A stretch of 64,000 nucleotides of DNA, taken from assembly GCF_047607445.1 (NCBI RefSeq), contig NZ_JBLKRT010000019.1, positions 14,276 through 78,275 on the forward strand, written 5' to 3'. The notes beneath the pieces were generated by a model. It was not told where the DNA came from. It saw nothing but the letters and a program-made list of their open reading frames with translations, and did not search any database. The position numbers and the translations under genes were made by a program. This DNA is from Crystallibacter sulfonylureivorans_A (lineage in GTDB: Bacteria; Actinomycetota; Actinomycetes; Actinomycetales; Micrococcaceae). Of the stretch, positions 8,975 through 16,641 are shown piece after piece; within the stretch, counting starts at the first letter, position 1, and each line of letters starts with the position of its first letter.

Positions 8975-10525
8975 ATGCCCAGCACCAGCCGTCCCGCATC
9001 ACAGCTGCGCCATTCCGCCGCGGCGGTGCTGGCCGCCGTCGTACTTCTGCTGGGTACGGGTTGTTCGGTCATCGCGCCCGAACAGCCGCGTGAGCCGGCC
9101 GACCCGGCCAAGGTGACCGACGGTGTGGCCGAAGAGCTGGTGCCGTTCTACACCCAGGACGTTGATTGGAAGCAGTGCGAGAACGGCCTGGAGTGCGCCG
9201 ACATTGAGGTGCCGCTGGACTACGCGGATGTTGGCGGCGAGAAAATCAAGATCGCGGCGATCCGCAGCGACGCCGGCGGTTCCGCCCAGGGGTCCATCCT
9301 GGTCAACCCGGGCGGTCCCGGAGCCTCCGGCTACGACCTGCTGCGGGACGGCCTGCAGACGATGTTCTCCGAGCAGCTCCGCAGCGAATACGATCTGGTG
9401 GGCTTCGACCCGCGCGGCGTACAGCGCTCCGCGCCGGTGACCTGCCAGACCGACGCCGAACGGGACGAGGCCCGGCAGACGGATTACAACCGCGATTCGG
9501 ACGCGGATATCGAGCGGGCCATCGACGACGCCGCCAGGCTCGCGGCACAGTGCGCCGAGAAAACCGGACCGGTGCTGGGCCATGTGGATACGGTCAGCGC
9601 CGCCAAGGACATGGACATCCTCCGCGCCGTGGTCGGCGATGAAAAGCTGAATTACCTGGGCTTCTCCTACGGCACCTTCCTGGGGGCCACCTATGCCGGG
9701 CTCTTCCCGGAACGGATTGGACGGATGGTGCTCGACGGTGCACTGGATCCCGCGCTGAGCAACGAGCAGGTCACGCTGGGCCAGGCAGCCGCTTTCGAGG
9801 ACGCCATCCACGCCTACGCGGCGTACTGTCTGGACAACGACGGCTGCCCGATGAGTGGCAGCGTGGACAACGCCGTTGACCAATTGCGGGACCTGATCCG
9901 CTCCGTCGAAGAGAGCCCGCTCACCGCGCCCGACGGACGCCTGGTGCCCGTCGGCACCTTCGTATCCGGCATGCTGGTCCCGCTGTACGACGACGCCAGC
10001 TGGCCGGTCCTGACCCAGGCCCTGACCACCGCGTTCCGGGGCGACCCCAGCAGCATGCTGTTGCTGGCTGACGCCGGCGCCGGACGCGATCAGGACGGCC
10101 ACTACACCAACAACACCACGGACGCGTTCACCGCGATCAACTGCCTGGACTACCCGATGGTGAGCGATCTGGCCGGCATGCGCCAGGACGCCAAGGAACT
10201 GGAGCAGGCCTCCCCCACCATCGGCCGCTACCTGGCCTTCGGCGGCGCGAACTGCAGGGACTGGCCGTACGAACCAACGGGCGAACGCGCCCCGATCCAT
10301 GCCGAGGGCGCCGCCCCCATCCTGGTGGTCGGCACCACCGGGGATCCGGCCACTCCCTACGAGTGGGCCGAATCCATGGCCTCGGAGCTGCAGTCTGCCA
10401 CGCTGCTGACCTACGAGGGTGAGGGACACACGGCGTACGGGCGCGGGAACACCTGCATCCGCGAGGCCGTGGACAGCTACTTCACCGACGGCACTATGCC
10501 TGCCGAAGGCAAGGTCTGTTCCTAG
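8975..10525 (+). CDS. Secreted S33-type alpha/beta hydrolase (TAP-like lipoprotein)
   Basis: 516 residues. The lipoprotein signal ends LLGTGC (Cys30). The alpha/beta-hydrolase core has the oxyanion/HG-type motif VNPGGPGASGYD and nucleophile elbow GFSYG (Ser231). A C-terminal TAP-like domain supplies the acid in GTTGDPATPYEW and the His in GEGHTAYG. Related proteins include mycolyl-arabinan-associated lipases and Streptomyces tripeptidyl aminopeptidases; the substrate is unknown. ATG 8975 is preceded by AGGAG (8962-8966). It follows holB by 45 bases. Confidence 0.9.
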   Translation: MPSTSRPASQLRHSAAAVLAAVVLLLGTGCSVIAPEQPREPADPAKVTDGVAEELVPFYTQDVDWKQCENGLECADIEVPLDYADVGGEKIKIAAIRSDAGGSAQGSILVNPGGPGASGYDLLRDGLQTMFSEQLRSEYDLVGFDPRGVQRSAPVTCQTDAERDEARQTDYNRDSDADIERAIDDAARLAAQCAEKTGPVLGHVDTVSAAKDMDILRAVVGDEKLNYLGFSYGTFLGATYAGLFPERIGRMVLDGALDPALSNEQVTLGQAAAFEDAIHAYAAYCLDNDGCPMSGSVDNAVDQLRDLIRSVEESPLTAPDGRLVPVGTFVSGMLVPLYDDASWPVLTQALTTAFRGDPSSMLLLADAGAGRDQDGHYTNNTTDAFTAINCLDYPMVSDLAGMRQDAKELEQASPTIGRYLAFGGANCRDWPYEPTGERAPIHAEGAAPILVVGTTGDPATPYEWAESMASELQSATLLTYEGEGHTAYGRGNTCIREAVDSYFTDGTMPAEGKVCS

Positions 10526-10546
10526 GCCACCGCGGGCGGGCCCGTT

Positions 10547-10576
10547 TTGACCGGCCCGCCACGGCTCCCATATAGT
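10547..10576 (+). promoter_or_regulatory. Promoter of tRNA-Thr
   Basis: TTGACC (10547-10552), 18-base spacer, TATAGT (10571-10576). This is a strong housekeeping-type promoter about 40 bases before the tRNA. The -35 lies in the loop of a GGCGGGCC/GGCCCGCC hairpin that follows the hydrolase stop and may be its terminator. Confidence 0.7.
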
Positions 10577-10616
10577 TGTTCTTCGTGGATTCAGCCCGGC
10601 AACGGTGCGGCGTCCC

Positions 10617-10692
10617 GCCTCCTTAGCTCAGTCGGTAGAGCGTTTCACTCGTAATGAAAAGGTCGCCAGTTCGATTCTGGCAGGGGGCTCCA
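10617..10692 (+). tRNA. tRNA-Thr (anticodon CGT)
   Basis: 76-nt cloverleaf: acceptor GCCTCCT/AGGGGGC, anticodon arm TTTCA-CTCGTAA-TGAAA with CGT, T loop TTCGATT, encoded CCA at 10690-10692. Confidence 0.97.
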
Positions 10693-10694
10693 GC

Positions 10695-10733
10695 AATCCC
10701 CCTAGGCCCCTGGCTCCTAGGGGGATTTTGTTT
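10695..10733 (+). terminator. Terminator after tRNA-Thr
   Basis: Arms AATCCCCCTAGG (10695-10706) and CCTAGGGGGATT (10716-10727) followed by a T-rich tract. Confidence 0.85.
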
Positions 10734-10828
10734 CCCTCGGGACACCATCAAGCGAAAGTGGGATGCTGGCCCGGTAGGCACCTGTGCCCGCTGGCCTGCC
10801 TCGGTGCCTCCACGAAAGGAACTTGCTG

Positions 10829-11443
10829 ATGCGGCATACCCCCGCCTACCTGATGACCGATCCTGCCGAAGTGAAGCGCCTGATCCGGAACAACCCTTGG
10901 GCCACCTTCGTCTCCGGGACAAGCAACGGGCTGGTTGCCTCGCACTATCCTGTGTTGCTCGAAGAAGACCGGGAAGAGATCACCATCGTCAGCCACTTTG
11001 GCCGCCCCGACGACACTTTGCACGAGCTTGGCAGCCACGAAATCCTCGTCATCATCCAGGGTCCGCATGACTACGTTTCGCCCAGCTGGTACGCGCCGGG
11101 CGATCTGATTCCCACGTGGAACCACGTCACCGCGCACTTGTACGGAACGCCGGACATCCTTAGCGACGACGAAAACTACGACATGCTCAGCCGTCTCACC
11201 GACCACTTTGAGCAGCACCACCCGGGCGGCCGGCGCCTCAGCGACGACGAAGAGCGAACCCGCCGCACCTCCAAGGGAACGGTGGGGCTGCGGATGCTCG
11301 TGGAACGCTTCGGTGCGAGGGCGAAGCTCAGCCAGAACAAACAGCCCGGCGTGGTGCAGAACGTGATCGCCCAGCTGGAGCATCACAACCCTGCCCTGGC
11401 CCAAGAGATGCGACGAACGAACGCTCCGTCCGCCGGCGAGTGA
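10829..11443 (+). CDS. PaiB-like FMN-binding negative transcriptional regulator
   Basis: 204 residues of the FMN-binding split-barrel PaiB family: MRHTPAYLMTD start, LIRNNPWATFVS, HYPVLLEED, the HVTAHLYG segment and a C-terminal LSQNKQPGVVQNVI. Bacillus PaiB was named as a repressor of sporulation and degradative enzymes, but many members are simply FMN/heme-binding oxidoreductase-like proteins. The ATG at 10829 has AAAGGA about 8 bases upstream; an in-frame ATG 15 codons earlier is less likely. Confidence 0.88.
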   Translation: MRHTPAYLMTDPAEVKRLIRNNPWATFVSGTSNGLVASHYPVLLEEDREEITIVSHFGRPDDTLHELGSHEILVIIQGPHDYVSPSWYAPGDLIPTWNHVTAHLYGTPDILSDDENYDMLSRLTDHFEQHHPGGRRLSDDEERTRRTSKGTVGLRMLVERFGARAKLSQNKQPGVVQNVIAQLEHHNPALAQEMRRTNAPSAGE

Positions 11444-11554
11444 GGCCAGGACCCGAGGCGTTAGCGTTTCGGTGGCCGTCACAGCTTCAGGAAGAATGGA
11501 GAAGCCCGCGCTGCCTGGCCGGTCCTGACGCCGTGTTGAGAAAGAAGGACAATC

Positions 11555-12379
11555 TTGGACTACCGCCTGATCATCAATCAAGGCAGGGTCGCCGATCGTA
11601 CCGACGGCGCCCTCGTCGGGGCGCGGAAGGCCGGACACGCCTTGGCCGAGCACCTGTCGGTCGAGCCGACCATTGTGGGTCAACCCTCGCCGGCGGCCCA
11701 GGACGACTGGCGGCCGGCCCTTGACCAGGCAGCGGACACCCTGCGCGCACTCGCCGCCGCTGTCAGCTCAACCTTGGATGCGGCCGGGGTGCCGCTGTTG
11801 GTCACCAACACCTGCGCGGCCAGCCTGGCCACCTTGCCCGTGGCCGCGGAACGGCTCCCGGACGCCGTGTTCCTGTGGATCGATGCCCACGGCGACTTCA
11901 ATACCCCGGACACCACCGAGTCCGGCTACCTGGGAGGAATGGCGTTGGCGGGCGCCTGCGGACTGTGGGACAGCGGCCACGGCGGCTCCGTGGACCCGCG
12001 GAAGGTGATCCTGGTCGGAGCACGGGATATCGACTCCGCCGAGCTGGCACTGCTCCAGCACGCCGGGGTGACCATCCTGTCGCCGGACCAGGCCACCCCG
12101 GGGGCCGTGCAGGAGCTGGTGGCCGGCCGCCCCGTCTGGATCCATGTGGACTGGGATGTGCTCGAGCCCGGCTACATTCCCGCCGCCTACAAGATTCCTT
12201 CCGGACTGCTGCCCGGCCAGGTCGCGGCGATCTTCGCGGCACTGCCCACTGAGAGCATCCGCGGCGTCGAGCTGGCCGAGTTCGAGGCCGGCGACCCGGA
12301 CGTTCCTGAAGCGCTGAGCGTCGAGCTCATCGTGGAGACCTTCCAGCACCTGCAGCAGCCGTTGGAACTGCACCGCTAA
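11555..12379 (+). CDS. Arginase/agmatinase-fold protein, atypical metal site
   Basis: 274 residues with the ureohydrolase fold: LWIDAHGDFNTP (Asp110, His112, Asp114) and HVDWDVLEPG match the second and third manganese-binding motifs. The first motif of true arginases (GGDHS with a metal-binding His) is not seen; the corresponding place reads LVTNTCAASL. Activity on arginine or agmatine is therefore doubtful; a formiminoglutamase-like or diverged amidinohydrolase role is possible. It starts at TTG 11555 after AGAAGGA. It converges on the next gene with an 11-base gap. Confidence 0.8.
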   Translation: MDYRLIINQGRVADRTDGALVGARKAGHALAEHLSVEPTIVGQPSPAAQDDWRPALDQAADTLRALAAAVSSTLDAAGVPLLVTNTCAASLATLPVAAERLPDAVFLWIDAHGDFNTPDTTESGYLGGMALAGACGLWDSGHGGSVDPRKVILVGARDIDSAELALLQHAGVTILSPDQATPGAVQELVAGRPVWIHVDWDVLEPGYIPAAYKIPSGLLPGQVAAIFAALPTESIRGVELAEFEAGDPDVPEALSVELIVETFQHLQQPLELHR

Positions 12380-12390
12380 AGCGGCCGGGC

Positions 12391-15090
12391 CTAGGTAGCG
12401 GCCGGGTGCTCGATCGTGACGGTGCCGGCATCGCCGTCGACGTGGATCGGCTCGCCGCTGGCGATGCGTTGGGTGGCCACGCCCGTGCCGAGCACGGCGG
12501 GAATGCCGTACTCCCGCGCCACGATGGAGCTGTGGCTCAAGGGGCCGCCGACATCGGTGACCACGGCCGAGGCCATCGCGAACAGCGGCGTCCAAGCCGG
12601 CGTGGTGATGCGGGCAACCAGGACGTCTCCGGGCGTCATCCGGGCGAAGTCCTCCGGCCCCTCGAGGACCTGTGCGGAAGCGCTGACCCTGCCGGGACTG
12701 GCCCCGATCCCTTTGATGGTGCCGCTGGTCTGCTGGGTACGTGCGGGCATCATTGACCCGAAGGCCCGGTCCATCAGCCTGCTCTCCGGCAGCATTTGCG
12801 GAGCGGCTGCCTTGAGCTGGCCCCGCCACAGCATCTTGCGGTTCTCCACGGCGTCGGCCCGGACCGGGCGGTCCGCTCCGGTAATGGCCACCGGAGGCGT
12901 GGCGGGAGGCTCCGGAACGCCCCGGTCTTTCCCGACTTCCCGGGTCCGCGGTGCGGCGAGGCCGAAGTCGACGGCACTAACCAGCTCCCGATGACGCAGC
13001 CAGAAGACGTCGGCGGGCTCTGCAATCACAGCCGCGTCGGCGAGCCGTTGTCCTAGCTCCAGCAGCATCCGGCGGATCAGCGGCCAGGCCAGGCCGACGT
13101 CGGCCAGAGCGTCCTCGCGGATGGGCGCGGCCTTCTGCGCCCAGCGCAGCAGCCGGAAGAAGGCGGCGGCCCGGCGGGTCCGTCCCAGCCGGGCGGCAAT
13201 GCGGGTGGTGTGGTCCTCCCTGCGGGCGGCCGACATTCTCTGCCGCTCATACGGGTCCTGGCCCTGTCCGCGCAGGTAGAACTTCACCGTTTCTAGCAGC
13301 GGTGAAGGATCGTCGGCCGGCACCGGATGAACGAAGTCGAGGTTGTAGACCGCATGGCCAAACCGGTCGAGGTGGGCTTGGAACCGTGGCTGCCATTGCC
13401 GCCACAGTGCATCGTCGAAACCGGCAGGAGCGGACCCGGTGCGCTGCGCGTCGGCCAGTGCTGTTGCCGGTGCACCGAGGAGTTCCGGGGCCAGTCCCGG
13501 CACCCCGCGGGCCCAAGCTGCGAGGTCGTAGAGGGACTTCTCGGCCCGGATGGGTTCGCTGTCGAAGCCCAGCAGGAAGGTCACTGCAGGGGGATCTTCC
13601 TTGCGGCGGACAACCTTACTGTAAAACGCCCGGAAGGAGAGTTCGCTGGTCGCGGCGGTCGGGATCACGGACTGTACCGCCGTGTAGTAGACGGTGCAGG
13701 CATCCAGCAGCGACTGCACGCCCTCCAGCAGTTCCTCGCCGGAAAGCTCCGGTATCGGCTTCGCTGACCAGTCCGCCACAACCTGCTCGTAGCGCGGGTG
13801 GGAGAATTCCCGCCACCCGGTGATGCCCAGATGTTCCTTGCCGCGGACCAGCGCCCCGACGGCGGGCAGCGTCCTGGCCATCAACCGGACCATCGCCCAG
13901 TTCCGGTAGAAATAGTAGGCGTAGCCGTTGACGGTGGTCAGTCCTACGTCGGTCTCCCGGATGGTGTTGCTTCCCAAGACCTCGGCCATCAGCGCGCTCA
14001 GCGACCGGGACACCGAGCCGTCAATCATGTCGGCGAACAGCGGCGAGAGCGGGTCCGGCAACTGTTCTACGATGCTGGCGCGGAAGTAGAGCCCGTTCCG
14101 GTAGGGCACAGTCCAGCTATCCGGAGGCTCGGCCGCCGGCTCCGGCAGCGCCGTGATGGGCCGGGATTGCAGGAAGAAGAACCCGTCACCGGTTCGTGCC
14201 CACTCGATGTCCTGCGGCGCCGCGAAGTGCTCCGCAATGTGTGCTCCGTAACCGGCCAGTGCCGCCGCGTCCCGATCGTCCAATACCGGCTGGCGGCGAC
14301 GCTCCTGCGGCACCGGTTGCTCCCGGGAGCCCCGCTCCGCGTAGACGGTCATGGTGTCCTTGTCCGCCGTCCGACGCGAGATCACCTGGCCCGACTCCGC
14401 GTCGACGACGATGTTGTCCGGGGTGACCGTTCCGCTGACCACGGATTCGCCCAGCCCCCAGGCTGCGCTGACCACGATCTGGTCGCGGCGCCCGTTGGCC
14501 GGATTGGCGGTAAACATCACCCCGGCTGCATCTGCGCCGACCATCCGCTGGACCACCACCGCCAGCCGCACCGATTCGGGTCCGATGCCTTCGCGCGCCC
14601 GGTAGGACATGGCCCGGGCGGTCCAGAGCGAAGCCCAGCAGCCGGTCACGGCCGCGGCCAAGCCCTCCGTCCCGTGCACATTCAGATAGCTGTCCTGTTG
14701 TCCGGCAAAGCTGGCCGTAACGAGGTCCTCGGCGGTGGCGGAGGAACGCACTGCCACCGTGGCGCCCCCGTCACCGAGGCTCTGGTAGGCGGCATCGAGT
14801 TCAGCGGCGACCTCCGCCGGCATGGTCCCGCTGGTGAACAGGGTCCGGATCTGTTCCGAGGCCCGCTGGTAGTCCGGCATCGCCGCCTGCGGACCCAGCA
14901 TGGCCAGTTCCCGGATGCGCGCCGCCAGGTGGTTGGCGTCCACAAATGCCATGTAGGCCTCGGTGGTCAACACAAATCCGTCAGGCACGGGGACGCCGGC
15001 CCGACGCAGGCCGCCCAGGCCCACGCCCTTGCCGCCGACCGCGGCAAGATCCCCGTCTCCCACATCGTCGAGATTGTTGATGTAGGTCAT
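12391..15090 (-). CDS. Rifampicin-phosphotransferase-like / PEP-utilising enzyme (copy 1)
   Basis: 899 residues. The N-terminal ATP-grasp (PPDK_N) domain opens with AVGGKGVGLGGL and has VAVRSSATAEDL; a long middle helical domain follows; the C-terminal swivelling phosphohistidine domain has TDVGGPLSHSSIVAREYG. The Ser-His motif and the lack of a PEP-binding TIM barrel match rifampicin phosphotransferase (Rph, about 865 residues) better than PEP synthase, but the middle domain that would bind the antibiotic cannot be judged by eye. ATG 15090 (MTYINNLDD) is where the conserved part begins. A paralogue lies at 56420-59080. Confidence 0.78.
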   Translation of the reverse strand: MTYINNLDDVGDGDLAAVGGKGVGLGGLRRAGVPVPDGFVLTTEAYMAFVDANHLAARIRELAMLGPQAAMPDYQRASEQIRTLFTSGTMPAEVAAELDAAYQSLGDGGATVAVRSSATAEDLVTASFAGQQDSYLNVHGTEGLAAAVTGCWASLWTARAMSYRAREGIGPESVRLAVVVQRMVGADAAGVMFTANPANGRRDQIVVSAAWGLGESVVSGTVTPDNIVVDAESGQVISRRTADKDTMTVYAERGSREQPVPQERRRQPVLDDRDAAALAGYGAHIAEHFAAPQDIEWARTGDGFFFLQSRPITALPEPAAEPPDSWTVPYRNGLYFRASIVEQLPDPLSPLFADMIDGSVSRSLSALMAEVLGSNTIRETDVGLTTVNGYAYYFYRNWAMVRLMARTLPAVGALVRGKEHLGITGWREFSHPRYEQVVADWSAKPIPELSGEELLEGVQSLLDACTVYYTAVQSVIPTAATSELSFRAFYSKVVRRKEDPPAVTFLLGFDSEPIRAEKSLYDLAAWARGVPGLAPELLGAPATALADAQRTGSAPAGFDDALWRQWQPRFQAHLDRFGHAVYNLDFVHPVPADDPSPLLETVKFYLRGQGQDPYERQRMSAARREDHTTRIAARLGRTRRAAAFFRLLRWAQKAAPIREDALADVGLAWPLIRRMLLELGQRLADAAVIAEPADVFWLRHRELVSAVDFGLAAPRTREVGKDRGVPEPPATPPVAITGADRPVRADAVENRKMLWRGQLKAAAPQMLPESRLMDRAFGSMMPARTQQTSGTIKGIGASPGRVSASAQVLEGPEDFARMTPGDVLVARITTPAWTPLFAMASAVVTDVGGPLSHSSIVAREYGIPAVLGTGVATQRIASGEPIHVDGDAGTVTIEHPAAT

Positions 15091-15200
15091 GAGCGCGCGT
15101 CCATTCCGCCCGGAACCGGGCCGTCCACACTGGCACCTGATTGCCAACATGATGGCACGTCCGGATCCAGCAGGCCATGGTGCTGATGGGCTGAGGCCGG

Positions 15201-15674
15201 TTAGCGCTGCCCTGCGCCTCCGCGCTCCTGGCTGGTTAGCAGCCGCTCGGCTTCGGCCAGGTCCGTTAGGACGACGGCGGCGTGCCGGCGCACGTTTTCG
15301 ACCCCGACGTCATAGCCCTGCGCGCCGCCGAGCCTGGCCATGGCTGCCGCCTGTGCAGTGGCGGCCAGCGAGTTGCCGGCTCTGGACAGGCTCCGGTGGA
15401 CTTCCGCCAAGGGGCCGCCCGGGATGTCCAACCCGTCCGTGGGATGCATGGATTGCGCTGCCACACAGCAGTTGCGCACCCGGGGCAGCAGCCCGGCCAT
15501 TTGGTTGGCAATCGGCAGCAGCTCGCCATAGAGAGCGTCGTCCTGCACGCCCTCGAGGATCTGGTGGTAGCGCTCCAGGGCGCGGCGGAAACGGTCATGC
15601 GCACGGCGCCAGATACCTTTGCCGAGGTCCTTGTCGTCCCGGCGGGCCTGCCGGGCAGCGCCGAAGAGCGCCAC
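15201..15674 (-). CDS. Conserved hypothetical protein downstream of bpa
   Basis: 157 residues if started at GTG 15674 (VALFGAARQARRDDKD), 4 bases after the bpa stop; the frame is open to an ATG at 15776 but that would overlap bpa by about 100 bases and add a low-complexity Pro/Ala/Thr stretch. The protein is predicted all-helical, with WRRAHDRFRRALERYHQ and a Cys pair in VRNCCVAAQSMHP. No family recognised. Its tight coupling suggests work with the proteasome activator, but that is inference only. Confidence 0.7.
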   Translation of the reverse strand: MALFGAARQARRDDKDLGKGIWRRAHDRFRRALERYHQILEGVQDDALYGELLPIANQMAGLLPRVRNCCVAAQSMHPTDGLDIPGGPLAEVHRSLSRAGNSLAATAQAAAMARLGGAQGYDVGVENVRRHAAVVLTDLAEAERLLTSQERGGAGQR

Positions 15675-15678
15675 GGAG

Positions 15679-16308
15679 CTAGAGGTACTGCCCGGGACCG
15701 AGGTGGCGTTCGCCGCTTTGGCCGGCGTTCTCCCCCTCCGCTCCGGGCGCGCGGCGGGGTTCGCCGTCGTCGCCAATCACGACGCCCGGTGCGATCATGG
15801 TGCCCGGCGGCAGCTGGCGCATCTGCATCCGCGCCGCCATTTGCTGGTTAATCGCCTGCTGGGCGGCGATCGCGGTCTGGATGCCGTGGAACAGGCCTTC
15901 GAGCCAGCCGACCAGCTGTGCCTGGGCAATGCGCAGCTCGGCGTCCGAGGGCGTGGAGTCATCGGTGAACGGCAGATTGATGCGGTGGAGTTCCTCGACC
16001 AGCTCCGGCGCCAGCCCATCCTCAAGTTCCTTGACGGACCGCTCATGGATCTCGGCCAAGCGGGTGCGGGCCGCGTCATCGAGCGGGGCGCTGCGCACTT
16101 CCTCCAGCAGTTGCCGGACCATGGTGCCGATCCGCATCACCTTGGCCGGTTCGTCAACCAAGTCTGCGAGTTTTGAGCCGCCGCGGCCGCCCCGCGGAGC
16201 GTCGGTGCCGGCTTCCTCGGGCTGCGGCTCGCCGTCTTCCGGGCTCCGGCCGGACAGTGCGCCGACGATGACCGGTTCTTCGGGCTGCGGCGTCTGCTCT
16301 TCGCTCAT
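15679..16308 (-). CDS. bpa: Bacterial proteasome activator Bpa/PafE
   Basis: 209 residues. The central helical part (KVMRIGTMVRQLLEEVRSAPLD, INLPFTDDSTPSDAELRIAQAQLVGWLEGLFHG, QMAARMQMRQLPPGT) matches the DUF2587/Bpa family, and the protein ends in GQYL, the tetrapeptide that docks into and opens the 20S proteasome gate. Bpa rings deliver unfolded proteins for ATP-independent degradation. It implies that this organism has a 20S proteasome. The start ATG 16308 (MSEEQTPQPEEP) is chosen over upstream in-frame starts because the family begins with such an acidic, proline-rich tail. Confidence 0.9.
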   Translation of the reverse strand: MSEEQTPQPEEPVIVGALSGRSPEDGEPQPEEAGTDAPRGGRGGSKLADLVDEPAKVMRIGTMVRQLLEEVRSAPLDDAARTRLAEIHERSVKELEDGLAPELVEELHRINLPFTDDSTPSDAELRIAQAQLVGWLEGLFHGIQTAIAAQQAINQQMAARMQMRQLPPGTMIAPGVVIGDDGEPRRAPGAEGENAGQSGERHLGPGQYL

Positions 16309-16434
16309 GTTTTTATCTTGCCAGAGACAGCCAGCCGGCGCAGACCAGATCCGGGCTGTTCCGGGACACAACGGTGCCCGCACCGAAACGTTGGTCAACG
16401 CTCAGGTGCGGGCACCGCCGTCGTGCTTGGCGCG

Positions 16435-16641
16435 TCAGCAGCAGCGGCCCTGCGGGTTGTTTTCCTGCCGGTCCGTCTTGTCCCGCCAGAATTCGCGTTC
16501 GCTCATCGGTTCCGTGCCCGGGTGTGTCCGCCGGTGGTGTTCCAGGTAGTCCTGGTAGGCGTGCTCGCCCATCACCCCCTTGAAGTACCAGGCGAAGCTC
16601 CGCCAGCCGCGCCGCGCTTGGGGCCAGTTAATGCTCGACAT
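16435..16641 (-). CDS. YbdD/YjiX-family small protein
   Basis: 68 residues: WRSFAWYFKGVMGEHAYQDYLEHH and MSEREFWRDKTDRQENNPQGRCC are the hallmark of the YbdD/YjiX (DUF466) family. It overlaps the cstA stop by 14 bases and is translated from the same mRNA. In enterobacteria such proteins are encoded directly after cstA or btsT pyruvate/peptide transporters and are thought to assist them. Confidence 0.9.
   Translation of the reverse strand: MSSINWPQARRGWRSFAWYFKGVMGEHAYQDYLEHHRRTHPGTEPMSEREFWRDKTDRQENNPQGRCC

Noticed and set aside
15091..15200. RAE upstream of the first Rph-like gene
   Set aside because: No GGGGCTTGC-type inverted repeat can be found there, nor before 56420.
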